This document shows positions 34,436-42,619 of a stretch of DNA of 64,000 nucleotides, one piece after another. The notes beneath the pieces were generated by a model. That model saw nothing but the letters and a program-made list of their open reading frames with translations, had not been told where the DNA came from and did not search any database. Position numbers and translations under genes: made by a program. The number at the start of each line of letters is the position of its first letter. The first letter of the stretch is position 1. This DNA is from Lacrimispora defluvii. GTDB lineage: Bacteria; Bacillota; Clostridia; Lachnospirales; Lachnospiraceae. Location of the stretch: positions 1 through 64,000 of the forward strand of contig JAAOXG010000038.1 of NCBI GenBank assembly GCA_013036995.1. The letters are read 5' to 3'.

Positions 34436-35314
34436 ATGGCAACCTTAAAGCAGTTAAAGACCTATATAGCAGTGGCGGAGACATTAAAGATGAGTGAGGC
34501 AGCCAAACGGCTCTATCTGTCCCAGCCTACCGTAAGTCAGATTATTGCAGATTTGGAAAAAGAATATGAAACCACATTTTTTAAACGATATCCCAAGCGG
34601 CTGGAACTGACCCCCATGGGAAAGCTTTTCTGGGACAGGGCCCTGAATGTTTTAAACAGCTATGAGACATTAAACCAATCCATGAAAAACTCTGCCGTAC
34701 TCCGCCCGCTGCGGATTGGAGTTACCTTAACCATCGGAGATACCATGATCAGCGATATGATACAGAGACTGCAAAAGAGCCATCCGGACATCTCTTGCTC
34801 TGTATATATAGAAAATACAAAGATACTGGAACACCGCCTGATTCACAATGAGCTGGATATCGCACTAGTGGAAGGCGTGATATTAAATGAGAAAATTCAT
34901 ACAGAACCAATTATGGAAGACGAGCTGCAGCTGATTTACAGCATAGACCACCCTTTTTCCGGAAGGGATGTGATCAGAGCCGAGGATTTATACAACTGTG
35001 AATTTATACTGCGGGAAATTGGGAGCGGAACACGTTCTATCTTTGAAAACCTCATGCAGACCCGGCATATTCCTTATAGCGTGAAATGGGAATCCTACAG
35101 CGGATCTGCCATACTGGACGGTGTTGCCCGTAACCTTGGCATCGGAGTCATCTCCACCCGCTATGTAAAGGGATCTTCCCGGTCTGAAGTGATCCATGCC
35201 CGACCCATAAAGGACATGCCCATGAACCGCTACTTTTATCTGTGCTATAATGAATGCCATGCCTTTAACTCCCAGATGGCTGATTTCAAGGACGCCGCAA
35301 TGTCCATGAAATAG
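34436..35314 (+). CDS. LysR-family transcriptional regulator
   Basis: 292 residues: an N-terminal winged helix (LKQLKTYIAVAETLKMSEAAK; LYLSQPTVSQIIADLE) and a C-terminal LysR substrate-binding domain (from ~88). The closest style is the CysL/CysB-like group. ATG 34436 follows GGGAG at nine bases; an upstream ATG at 34418 has no site. It is divergent from the flavoprotein-siroheme unit with an operator-like dyad array between them, so it very likely controls that unit. The inducer is unknown; a sulfur compound is an inference from the targets. Confidence 0.88.
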   Translation: MATLKQLKTYIAVAETLKMSEAAKRLYLSQPTVSQIIADLEKEYETTFFKRYPKRLELTPMGKLFWDRALNVLNSYETLNQSMKNSAVLRPLRIGVTLTIGDTMISDMIQRLQKSHPDISCSVYIENTKILEHRLIHNELDIALVEGVILNEKIHTEPIMEDELQLIYSIDHPFSGRDVIRAEDLYNCEFILREIGSGTRSIFENLMQTRHIPYSVKWESYSGSAILDGVARNLGIGVISTRYVKGSSRSEVIHARPIKDMPMNRYFYLCYNECHAFNSQMADFKDAAMSMK

Positions 35315-35344
35315 AAAGCATGTGGGAGTTTCCTGCTTTTCAGC

Positions 35345-36193
35345 CTATGGGAATTCTATTTTCATTCCATCATAGGCAAATTCAATACCCTCATACTGTC
35401 TTTGCAGCCTATGGTAATCGTCATAGGACTTTCCCCAGTCTTCTTCTAAATGGGTAATGATTACCTTTCCTATCTGATAATTCTTTTTTAATGCAACAAT
35501 CTCATCCATAACAAATAATTCTTCCCGCAGAATATTTGTTTCACCAAGTACAAACCCATCCTTTAACTGATCTCCCACAATGGTATTGCCAATAATTAAG
35601 ACATCGACTTTATAAAATAGCAGGTGATCCGGGAATGGCTTTACATCGCAGGGCGCATAAATCACTTTCCGGTCTTGATCCTTTATCACAAAAACGGTTA
35701 CAATCCCACTTTCATCAACCGGGACAAATTCGATCTGAATTCCGTTTTGTTCCAGATGGTTCATATTTTTGACTTTTGCCAGCCCCATCTTTTCATAATA
35801 TTCCAGCATGGAACCATATTTACTGCACTGACTCCTCAGCTCCTTTATAATCTCAGGCATCGCCCCTACGTTCAAAGGCCGGCTGCAGGTTATCCCCACA
35901 GACCGGGCAAGCCAGTCCATCTTTAACTGCTCAATCACCCTGATTCCCATGGTATGATCCGGATCTGCGTGGCTGAACAAGATGGTATCAATTGCTTTTA
36001 CATCAGCATGGTTTAGTGCTGCATTAATGTCTTCCGGAGTATCAATTAATAAGTTTAAATCTTCTAAATACAGACTGCATCCACATCTTGCGTATGGAAC
36101 TCCTTTTATTCTGGCCTCCTTGCAGATTCTACATTGGCATAATGGTCTTGGTATGCTGACGCAGCCACCAGATCCGATTATTTTGATCTTCAT
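35345..36193 (-). CDS. Metallo-beta-lactamase-fold hydrolase (PhnP-like)
   Basis: 282 residues. The N-terminus has a Cys cluster CQCRICKEARIKG and the metal-binding motif FSHADPDHTMG (HxDxDH) around residues 74-84, with a late His in ITHLEEDWG. This is the PhnP/tRNase Z-like branch that cleaves phosphodiesters. GGAGGTGACAAC precedes ATG 36193. It stands alone on the minus strand, convergent with the LysR gene 30 bases away. The natural substrate is unknown; a PhnP-like cyclic phosphodiesterase is one possibility. Confidence 0.82.
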   Translation of the reverse strand: MKIKIIGSGGCVSIPRPLCQCRICKEARIKGVPYARCGCSLYLEDLNLLIDTPEDINAALNHADVKAIDTILFSHADPDHTMGIRVIEQLKMDWLARSVGITCSRPLNVGAMPEIIKELRSQCSKYGSMLEYYEKMGLAKVKNMNHLEQNGIQIEFVPVDESGIVTVFVIKDQDRKVIYAPCDVKPFPDHLLFYKVDVLIIGNTIVGDQLKDGFVLGETNILREELFVMDEIVALKKNYQIGKVIITHLEEDWGKSYDDYHRLQRQYEGIEFAYDGMKIEFP

Positions 36194-36380
36194 GTTGTCA
36201 CCTCCTGGTATTGAAAAATTTTCTCTTCTCGTGTGACGTTGTTACAGACATAATGCTTTAAATTGTTTATAATCTGGAACATAAATAACCCACCTATGGA
36301 AAGAAGGTTAAACAATGAATGCACAAACCCTACTGGCCTGATTTTCTTATATTAAAATCATTGGGACTTAAGAGTAATTC

Positions 36381-36422
36381 TTTTAAAAGAAACTTTCCCC
36401 CGCATTAGAAGATGCGAGTTTC
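36381..36422 (-). terminator. Probable terminator after XRE regulator gene
   Basis: Minus strand GAAACT-CGCAT ... ATGCG-N6-AGTTTC forms a bulged stem (outer arms 36417-36422 and 36389-36394, inner 36412-36416 and 36401-36405) followed by TTTT. It lies 35 bases after the gene end. The bulge lowers confidence. The rest of 36194-36456 shows nothing else I can name. Confidence 0.5.
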
Positions 36423-36456
36423 ATCTATAAGAGTCTGCACTTAAGTCCTTCTGATA

Positions 36457-37440
36457 TCAATCTTTTCTCAATGCCCCGGCAATTCCCATAACAGCCCCAT
36501 ACAAAACCGCTGCACATGGCCAGATAATCCAGGTCTTTCCCCAGCCTTCGGTTAAAAAACTGATCCCCAGATAAACAGCAGTCACGATACACCAGTAAAT
36601 AGCTGGAACACGTTCTTTTTTTCTCTTTTCCACTTTTTTATCTTCTGAATAATCTCCCTCCTGCAGAAGAATATGAAAGCAGGATTTCTTCTCGCCAGCC
36701 GCAATGATCAGAAAAACACCTGCGGATACTATAACAAATAATAGTAGCAGACAAATTGTCTGTATATATTCAGAAGCAGCTATAGTAGATGCGATCAGCA
36801 ACGGACATACGGAGATGATGCATAAAAACACACCGGTAACCGTATAGAGACGGTTAATCCCATCATATTGTGCCATTTTTTTACGTACTACTGCTTCTAC
36901 TCCATATTCCAGCTGAAATATTTCTTTTTCAAGATGCTCATATGCTTCCATCTTCAACCCGTTTAATATGAAAAATACCGTACAAAGTCCCACAATCAGA
37001 AGCAGAACAACAACACCCACACCCCCTGCCATCCCTTCGCTGATTACATTTTCTTTAAACTGTGACAGTGCCCCAAGATAAATAAGAACAACCGGAGACA
37101 AGATACAGGCTGAAACAGCCCCGGCTATCTTCTTTGATGCTTTGATCTTATTCTCCATAAATTCACTTGCAACTTCTATGGTGATTCGTCTTTTCCCATT
37201 TTCACCATGAGAAGCTTCCGGGGATGCTGCCGGTAAGTCTTCTAACTCCTCCTTCAGCAGATAATCCGTAGATACTCCAAACAGCTGACTGAGTTTTAAG
37301 ATTCGTTCCAGATCTGGAATGGAAGCCCCTGACTCCCACTTTGAGACTGACTGTCTGGATACATCCATCTGAAAAGCCAGTTCCTCCTGAGACCACCCAT
37401 TTTTCTTTCTGAGTTCCATAATTTTTTCTGCTAATATCAC
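36457..37440 (-). CDS. XRE-family regulator with membrane domain
   Basis: 327 residues. An N-terminal Cro/CI helix-turn-helix ([29 protein letters not shown]) of ~65 residues is followed by a linker and about four to five hydrophobic helices. HTH proteins with membrane tails of this sort are common in Clostridia and are thought to respond to envelope conditions. The GTG at 37440 was selected because AGAGGA lies nine bases upstream; the ATG seven codons earlier lacks a site. Its upstream region contains an 8-bp inverted repeat (37562-37600) that may be its own operator. Targets are unknown. Confidence 0.78.
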   Translation of the reverse strand: MILAEKIMELRKKNGWSQEELAFQMDVSRQSVSKWESGASIPDLERILKLSQLFGVSTDYLLKEELEDLPAASPEASHGENGKRRITIEVASEFMENKIKASKKIAGAVSACILSPVVLIYLGALSQFKENVISEGMAGGVGVVVLLLIVGLCTVFFILNGLKMEAYEHLEKEIFQLEYGVEAVVRKKMAQYDGINRLYTVTGVFLCIISVCPLLIASTIAASEYIQTICLLLLFVIVSAGVFLIIAAGEKKSCFHILLQEGDYSEDKKVEKRKKERVPAIYWCIVTAVYLGISFLTEGWGKTWIIWPCAAVLYGAVMGIAGALRKD

Positions 37441-37561
37441 AATGATCCATCCTCTCATCATTCATATTGGTCATACAGCCCATCCTTTGCTTTCTATTGT
37501 GTTATAGTCTGAAAGAAAGCGAATAATGCTCGTTGACTGCCTCTATTATAAGATTTTCACC

Positions 37562-37600
37562 GGTTGTCAACTACCAAGTGCACTGTATGATCTGACAACC
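37562..37600. promoter_or_regulatory. Inverted repeat upstream of XRE regulator
   Basis: GGTTGTCA (37562-37569) and TGACAACC (37593-37600) form a perfect 8-bp inverted repeat with a 23-base spacer, near a TATAAT on the minus strand. It is a candidate operator for the XRE protein. The rest of 37441-37737 shows no gene. Confidence 0.45.
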
Positions 37601-37737
37601 AGCAGTTGCAATTTGCAAAAACAGAGGTAAAACGGATGGCTAAGACTCAGATTATCAGAAAACGGGAACATAATATGGTAAAGGGTGCCTCTGTAAGAAT
37701 TGGCTATAATCAACAATTATTCATCATATAGGCTATA

Positions 37738-38484
37738 TTATCCACCAATAACAAAAGTCATTTCTGTCTCAGTGGATAACTCCTCTATGTACCGGTACCC
37801 CAATGCATTAAATTTCTTTAACTGTCTGACCTCTGTCACATTGTTCTCTGCCATAAACCGAACCATTTCTCCCCTGGCCATCTTGGCGAGAGTCCCCTTC
37901 TGCTTTATCTTACCCTGATCCAGTTCTCCAAATATACAGGTGACAAATGTATCAGCAGACGACAAATATGGCTTCACTGCCTGAGAGTACTCCTTAGAGG
38001 CGAGATTTATTACGGTATGATCTTCCCCTGCCAGTTCTTTATAAATTCTGTTGTCCCAGAAACCGTATAAATCCCTGCTGCCTGCAACAGCCATACGTGC
38101 CTGCATCTCAAGGCGATACGGCACTACTCCGTCAAAGGGAGATAAAATTCCATAAAACCCCGAGAGAATCCGCAGATGGTCTCTAAGATAATCAAGTGCC
38201 TGCCTGGTCATAATCAGAGGCGCCATATGCTGGTATTGAAGCCCCTCATAAGCCAATACTGCAGGAGTTATGTTTTTTTCCAGGTCCATTTCAGCAAACC
38301 GACTGTAGTTTAATTTCGCAAGCTTATCGTTGCAGCCCCATAACCTCTTCGCCTCATCATAAGACAGCTTTTTAATTTCTTCCCACAGTATTCTGGTCTG
38401 ATCTAATAAGACAGGCAACCCTGCCGTTGAAATGGAATCGGTATCCACATTCATCTTTTTCGCTGGTGAGATTATGATCTTCAT
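37738..38484 (-). CDS. yaaA: Peroxide stress protein YaaA
   Basis: 248 residues of the UPF0246/YaaA family, beginning MKIIISPAKKMN with the conserved SPAK motif. In E. coli YaaA lowers free intracellular iron during hydrogen peroxide stress and has a DNA-binding fold (established). The start ATG shares a base with the stop of the upstream bcp gene (TAATG), so the two are translationally coupled. Pairing with a peroxiredoxin supports a peroxide defence role. Confidence 0.93.
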   Translation of the reverse strand: MKIIISPAKKMNVDTDSISTAGLPVLLDQTRILWEEIKKLSYDEAKRLWGCNDKLAKLNYSRFAEMDLEKNITPAVLAYEGLQYQHMAPLIMTRQALDYLRDHLRILSGFYGILSPFDGVVPYRLEMQARMAVAGSRDLYGFWDNRIYKELAGEDHTVINLASKEYSQAVKPYLSSADTFVTCIFGELDQGKIKQKGTLAKMARGEMVRFMAENNVTEVRQLKKFNALGYRYIEELSTETEMTFVIGG

Positions 38485-38936
38485 TAGATTTCCTTTAACA
38501 TCTGCGCCGGATTTTCAGCCGCCTTTACTTTTCCCAATGCCTTTTTTATTACTCCCTGTTCATCAATCAGATATGTGGTCCGAACCACGCCCATGGTCTT
38601 TTTTCCATACATATTCTTTTCCTGCCACACATCATAAGCCTGAATCGCAGTCAGCTCCGGATCAGAAAGCAGAGTAAACGGCAATCCATTCTTCTCTTCA
38701 AATTTCTTATGAGAAGCAACGCTGTCCCTGCTGATGCCGATCACGACAGCATCCTTTTCAAGAAACTGGGGATAAAGCTGCGCAAAACCGCAGGCCTGGC
38801 TGGTACAGCCCGGTGTCTGGTCTTTTGGATAAAAATAAAGAACCACTTTCTTTCCCCTGTATTCATCTAATGTATGGATTACTCCATTCTGGTCCGGTAA
38901 TTCAAATGACGGTGCTTTTATTCCTGTTTCTAACAT
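38484..38936 (-). CDS. bcp: BCP-type peroxiredoxin
   Basis: 150 residues of the AhpC/TSA superfamily, BCP/PrxQ branch: peroxidatic and resolving Cys in TPGCTSQACGF (five residues apart), with YFYPKDQTPG before and ISRDSVASHKKF after. It reduces peroxides using thioredoxin. ATG 38936 has AAAGGGG seven bases upstream; an in-frame start at 38993 has none. Coupled by TAATG to yaaA. A thioredoxin gene (55936-56247) in the same window could supply electrons, though it is not linked. Confidence 0.93.
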   Translation of the reverse strand: MLETGIKAPSFELPDQNGVIHTLDEYRGKKVVLYFYPKDQTPGCTSQACGFAQLYPQFLEKDAVVIGISRDSVASHKKFEEKNGLPFTLLSDPELTAIQAYDVWQEKNMYGKKTMGVVRTTYLIDEQGVIKKALGKVKAAENPAQMLKEI

Positions 38937-39039
38937 CTTTATTCCCCTTTCCGTCTGTCTGCTCTTCTTATTTCCAACAGTATGACATTCCATTTTATGT
39001 ATTTATATTATCATGAACCGGGAATTTTTAAAACCATTT

Positions 39040-39942
39040 CTACTTATTCTGGTTTCTGGCCGGCAACTTTATTTCTGAAATAAATAGTCCTGCCAGTGTA
39101 AGCAGAATTCCAATCACGGCGGTTCCAGTAATTGTCTCGTGAAGGATCAGTACTGATGTGATAACAGTAATAACCGGAACCATATAAATATAAACACTGG
39201 TTTTTACAGCTCCCAGTATTTTCAGAGCATAATTCCAGGTTACGAAGCAAATGGCCGATGCTCCAAATCCAAGAAATATGATGTTAAATAAATTCACCGG
39301 TTTTATAATCTGACCAATGTCCGGCTCAAACTTAAATATAAATAATACAGGCATCATAAACAGTAAGCCGTAAAAGAAAATTCTTCGTGTCACTGAAATG
39401 GTGTGGTATTGATACCCGCTGATTTTCTTAGTAAGAACGGAATATATGGCCCATACCACAGCCGCCAGGACCGCCAGTATATCTCCCATTGGATTTAATT
39501 TCAATTGGCTGCTTCCGTTAAAGCTGATGAGAAATATTCCACCCACTGCCACTGCAAACCCGATAAAAAACTGGGCTCTCATTTTTTCCCCAGCCAAAAG
39601 CAAATGGGCGAAAATCGCAGTAAAAAACGGTGCAATGGAGATGATAACGCCAACATTTGAAGCAAATGTATAAGTCAAAGCTATATTTTCCAGCAGAAAA
39701 TAAAGTGTAATTCCACATAATCCTGCTCCTGCAAAATACAGCTCCTGTTTTCTTTCTTTCAATTTCAGGCGGTGGGGATATAGTGCAAGTAAAGCGAAAT
39801 AGCCAATTACAAATCTTATAAATAATATTTCTATTGGAGTAAATGCCTTTAATAGTATTTTAGTCGAAATGAATGTAGTACCCCAGATAAATATTGTAAA
39901 TAATGAAAACAAATGTCCCTGAATCTCTTTCTTTCTGTCCAT
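39040..39942 (-). CDS. EamA/DMT-family transporter
   Basis: 300 residues with ten predicted helices in two EamA repeats (FTIFIWGTTFISTKILL; AVLAAVVWAIYSVLTKKISG). The family exports amino acids, metabolites or toxic compounds; the substrate here is unknown. AAAGGG precedes ATG 39942. A 13-codon leader ORF with a strong ribosome site lies 50 bases upstream behind an extended -10 promoter, hinting at translation-linked control. Confidence 0.85.
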   Translation of the reverse strand: MDRKKEIQGHLFSLFTIFIWGTTFISTKILLKAFTPIEILFIRFVIGYFALLALYPHRLKLKERKQELYFAGAGLCGITLYFLLENIALTYTFASNVGVIISIAPFFTAIFAHLLLAGEKMRAQFFIGFAVAVGGIFLISFNGSSQLKLNPMGDILAVLAAVVWAIYSVLTKKISGYQYHTISVTRRIFFYGLLFMMPVLFIFKFEPDIGQIIKPVNLFNIIFLGFGASAICFVTWNYALKILGAVKTSVYIYMVPVITVITSVLILHETITGTAVIGILLTLAGLFISEIKLPARNQNK

Positions 39943-39992
39943 GAAAACCCTTTCTCTTTATCAGTCAGTATCAAGTATCCTTAAATATGGTT

Positions 39993-40034
39993 TTAATCAC
40001 TGAATCCGGTCTGAATTGCTGCCTCCACAGGCAT
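39993..40034 (-). CDS. Candidate 13-residue leader peptide (MPVEAAIQTGFSD)
   Basis: ATG at 40034 is preceded by AAAGGAGGGGAC, one of the best ribosome sites in the window, and the frame closes after 13 codons, 50 bases before the EamA gene. An extended -10 promoter lies ~30 bases upstream. It may be a leader peptide governing the transporter, or a vestige of a longer N-terminus. No stall motif or alternative hairpins were recognised. Confidence 0.4.
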   Translation of the reverse strand: MPVEAAIQTGFSD

Positions 40035-40064
40035 GTCCCCTCCTTTCTCTCCTGTCTAATGCAT

Positions 40065-40073
40065 AGTATAACA
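40065..40073 (-). promoter_or_regulatory. Extended -10 promoter for leader ORF and EamA gene
   Basis: Minus strand TG-T-TATACT, an extended -10 element without a clear -35 box, about 30 bases before the leader ORF. Confidence 0.45.
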
Positions 40074-40165
40074 TAGATGGCATCAACTTTCCTGTATGAT
40101 ATTGCCTTTCACTGTATAAAAATACACCTCTTACCGCCGATAACCCACCACTTGCCTGAAACATA

Positions 40166-40194
40166 TTTACATAGCTGTTATTTTCAGATAAAAT
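40166..40194 (+). promoter_or_regulatory. Promoter of LytTR-LiaF-like unit
   Basis: TTTACA (40166-40171), a 17-base spacer and TAAAAT (40189-40194); initiation near 40201, giving a ~60-base leader. Confidence 0.65.
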
Positions 40195-40260
40195 TAGCAC
40201 ATATTAAAACAGGCGCCGGCAGCTGACCAGAAAGAACAGGAGGATGGATATCACTTTATT

Positions 40261-40722
40261 ATGAAAATTCAAATAGAAATTGATACAGCTCTACAGGAAA
40301 GTGAATTGCGTATCCGCTGTCCTGAAATCAATGAAGAGATTACCCTGATTCAAAAAATGATCTCGGAATTGGATAACAGCCAGACACAGATGATTTTCTA
40401 TCAAAATGATACAGAATTCTATTTTCATGTAAGCAGAGTCCTGTTTTTTGAGACTGCAGACAAGGGCATCTTTGCCCATACAACCGATGATGAATTTCTG
40501 GTAGAATATAAGCTTTATGAGCTGGAAGAGCTTCTCCCCCCTTATTTTATGAGGATCTCAAAATCCACCATATTAAACACCACAAAGGTTTACAGCATCA
40601 CACGCAGCCCAACTGCCTCCAGCAGAGTGGAATTTCAAAACTCCTATAAAAAGGTCTATGTATCAAGAAACTACTATAAGCTTTTAAAATGGAAGCTGGA
40701 TCACCAGCACATGGAACGATAA
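40261..40722 (+). CDS. LytTR-domain DNA-binding regulator
   Basis: 153 residues. The C-terminal ~95 form a LytTR DNA-binding domain (VSRVLFFETADKGIFAHT; YFMRISKSTILNT). The N-terminal ~45 have no receiver signature, so this is a stand-alone LytTR protein not obviously tied to a histidine kinase. GGAGGAT lies further upstream than usual, so initiation may be modest. It is followed after 19 bases by a LiaF-like membrane protein; such pairs commonly encode an envelope- or peptide-responsive regulator with a membrane antagonist (inference from similar LytTR/membrane pairs). Confidence 0.85.
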   Translation: MKIQIEIDTALQESELRIRCPEINEEITLIQKMISELDNSQTQMIFYQNDTEFYFHVSRVLFFETADKGIFAHTTDDEFLVEYKLYELEELLPPYFMRISKSTILNTTKVYSITRSPTASSRVEFQNSYKKVYVSRNYYKLLKWKLDHQHMER

Positions 40723-40741
40723 AAAGAGAGGTAAAATCATT

Positions 40742-41461
40742 ATGCAAAAAAATAGATTATTTTGGGGAATTATATTTCTCCTGGCAGCCGCATTTGTAAT
40801 AATCGGAAAGCTGGGCTATCTTGGCAGCTTCAGCCCATTTTCCTTAGTTTTCACTGTATTTATGCTGGCCATCATCGCAAAGAGTATTCCGCGCTTAAAT
40901 TTTTCAGGAATCTTATTTCCAATTGCATTACTGTGCATCACCTATGACAAGGTTCTGGGGATAGAGAGTCTGACCCCCTGGACTGTCCTTGCCGTAGCAC
41001 TCCTTGGAAGCATCGGCTTGTCGTTACTGTTTCACAAGAAAAGCCACTATTGGTATAATCATCATCATCATAAATACAACAGCTTTAATCAGGACCCACA
41101 GGTGGAAGTGATCGATGTAGAAGACAATGACCATGTAAAACAAAGCACCACGTTTGGAGCCAGCACAAAATATATAAACTCAGATAATTTTAAACAGGCA
41201 GATTTAGACTGCAGTTTTGGCTCCATACAGGTTTATTTTAATAAAGCACACGTGGAAACAGAGGCCATTGTACGAATTAGCGGTAACTTCTGCGGAATCG
41301 AACTTTATGTACCGAAAGAGTGGCGGGTGGAAAATGAGATCGAATCCGTGGTCGGTGGAGTCAGTGAGAAAGGTAGAGGGTTTGTAACCAGTAATACTGC
41401 TCCCGTTTTAAAACTGGTAGGGGAACTTAATTTTGCAGGAGTGGAAATTATATATATATGA
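40742..41461 (+). CDS. LiaF-like membrane protein
   Basis: 239 residues: four hydrophobic helices in the first ~95 (LiaF transmembrane domain), a His-rich turn with four consecutive His near 103, and a C-terminal beta-helical DUF2154-like domain with FGSIQVYFNKAHVETEA and FCGIELYVPKEWRVENEI. LiaF-type proteins restrain cell-envelope stress signalling. AGAGAGG precedes ATG 40742. It is the partner gene of the LytTR regulator. Its stop codon is already inside the arm of a large hairpin that separates it from the convergent moeB-like gene. Confidence 0.82.
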   Translation: MQKNRLFWGIIFLLAAAFVIIGKLGYLGSFSPFSLVFTVFMLAIIAKSIPRLNFSGILFPIALLCITYDKVLGIESLTPWTVLAVALLGSIGLSLLFHKKSHYWYNHHHHKYNSFNQDPQVEVIDVEDNDHVKQSTTFGASTKYINSDNFKQADLDCSFGSIQVYFNKAHVETEAIVRISGNFCGIELYVPKEWRVENEIESVVGGVSEKGRGFVTSNTAPVLKLVGELNFAGVEIIYI

Positions 41462-41516
41462 TAATAATTATATGGGCTCCAGTCAGTTATGACTGGAGCC
41501 CATATAATATTATCAT
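41458..41516. terminator. Very long bidirectional hairpin between convergent genes
   Basis: Arms 41458-41485 and 41490-41516 pair over 27 positions with one bulge, around loop GTTA, with a GC-rich centre (GGGCTCCAGTCA) and AT-rich base. The arms reach into both stop codons. Near symmetry suits termination in both directions, although the T-rich tail is interrupted. Confidence 0.75.
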
Positions 41517-42232
41517 TAATCTTTCAGCAATCCGTGAACTTCGCACAAATCATTCTTCTGTAGTTCAACCAAATCAAAGCTTACAGAAAGACCATCATAA
41601 TTTAACATCTTTCCATAGAGAACTTCATCCAACCCAAGCAGTATTTTAATGCATTCTACTGCCTGTAAGGAACCGATCACACCAACCACTGCTCCCAGTA
41701 CCGGACCTGGCCGTTTCAGCTTTGTATTACCATAGCCAATGCACTCCAGACATGGAAAATCCTGTTTTATTGACATAACAAAACCATAAAAACCGTATAC
41801 CCCGCCTTCAACCAAAGGAATATCCTGTTTTATGCATTCCCTGTTCACAATTAATCTTGTTTCTACATTATCAACACAATCAATTACTACATCTGCACCA
41901 TTGATTATCTTCCCAATATTCTTTTCGTCTATCCTTTCAGAAACAGGAATGATTTTGATTTGAGAGTTTAAGCTGTTTAAGACATCTCCTGCCTGCTCTG
42001 CTTTATTCATTCCCATATCTTTTTCATGGTAAAGGAATTGCCTGTTTAAGTTGGATTCTGATACTGTATCATAATCAATCAGCGTTATTGTTCCGACTCC
42101 TGCACATGCCAGATAAGTCAGTACCGGTGAAGCAAGACCTCCTGCACCAATCACTGTGACTTTTGATTTATTTAATGTGTTCTGTCCCTCTTCACCAATT
42201 TCCTTCATTAAAATCTGACGTTCATATCTCAT
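41516..42232 (-). CDS. MoeB/ThiF-type adenylyltransferase
   Basis: 238 residues of the E1-like superfamily: nucleotide-binding VIGAGGLASPVLTYLACAGV, DYDTVSESNLNRQF, and DCVDNVETRLIVNRECI. It adenylates the C-terminal glycine of a MoaD/ThiS-type carrier. It lacks the C-terminal rhodanese found in some MoeB/Uba4 proteins and also the paired CxxC zinc motifs usual in MoeB. ATG 42232 is placed two bases after the moaD-like stop; its ribosome site GGAGGGGG is formed by the terminal glycine codons of that gene. It is the last gene of the AOR unit, so sulfur transfer for the tungsten pterin is the likely role. Confidence 0.88.
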   Translation of the reverse strand: MRYERQILMKEIGEEGQNTLNKSKVTVIGAGGLASPVLTYLACAGVGTITLIDYDTVSESNLNRQFLYHEKDMGMNKAEQAGDVLNSLNSQIKIIPVSERIDEKNIGKIINGADVVIDCVDNVETRLIVNRECIKQDIPLVEGGVYGFYGFVMSIKQDFPCLECIGYGNTKLKRPGPVLGAVVGVIGSLQAVECIKILLGLDEVLYGKMLNYDGLSVSFDLVELQKNDLCEVHGLLKD

Positions 42233-42234
42233 AA

Positions 42235-42456
42235 TCAACCCCCTCCTACCGGTGGAAACAGGGCCAGAACATCCTCATCTTTTACAGAAGCATCTAACCT
42301 GGAATGCCTTCCATTAATTAAGCAGATTGCCACCTCTTCATGAGGTATGTGAAAATAATCGATTACCTGAGCAGCTGTCTGAAACTGACCTGCCTCCAGA
42401 AAGGTAATCTTTTGCCTGCCTTCACGGAATGTAGCAAATAATCTTACTTCTATCAT
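42235..42456 (-). CDS. MoaD/ThiS-family sulfur carrier
   Basis: 73 residues with a beta-grasp fold: MIEVRLFATFREGRQ, VAICLINGR, DVLALFPPVGGG. The C-terminal Gly-Gly(-Gly) is the adenylation and thiocarboxylation site. The start ATG 42456 has GGAGG five bases upstream; longer in-frame starts do not fit the family. It sits between the AOR and the MoeB-like gene, an arrangement typical of tungsten enzymes. No moaE (large MPT synthase subunit) lies in the window, so where MPT synthase is completed is open. Confidence 0.88.
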   Translation of the reverse strand: MIEVRLFATFREGRQKITFLEAGQFQTAAQVIDYFHIPHEEVAICLINGRHSRLDASVKDEDVLALFPPVGGG

Positions 42457-42619
42457 CATAACCTCCATTGTTGATTTACTGTGTTTTATACTGTCGTATT
42501 CTTTATTATATAAATATAGGAAGGATTTTATAAATGAAGCATCGCTTTCACTTAAAATCCTTCCTGTATATAATAGCGGCACGACTGACTTTATTACTTT
42601 TTTGTTACCGGTATGGAGA

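Larger units (their letters stand above)
39943..40260. other. Divergent intergenic region between EamA and LytTR genes
   Basis: This 318-base stretch carries a 13-codon ORF and an extended -10 promoter on the minus strand, and the LytTR promoter (40166-40194) on the plus strand. A 67-codon minus-strand ORF starting at 40200 lacks family resemblance and a ribosome site and is not called. Confidence 0.55.

Noticed and set aside
39997-40200. A 67-codon minus-strand ORF between the EamA and LytTR genes
   Set aside because: No ribosome site, no family resemblance, and it contains the promoters of both flanking units. The 13-codon ORF in a different register there has a far better start.
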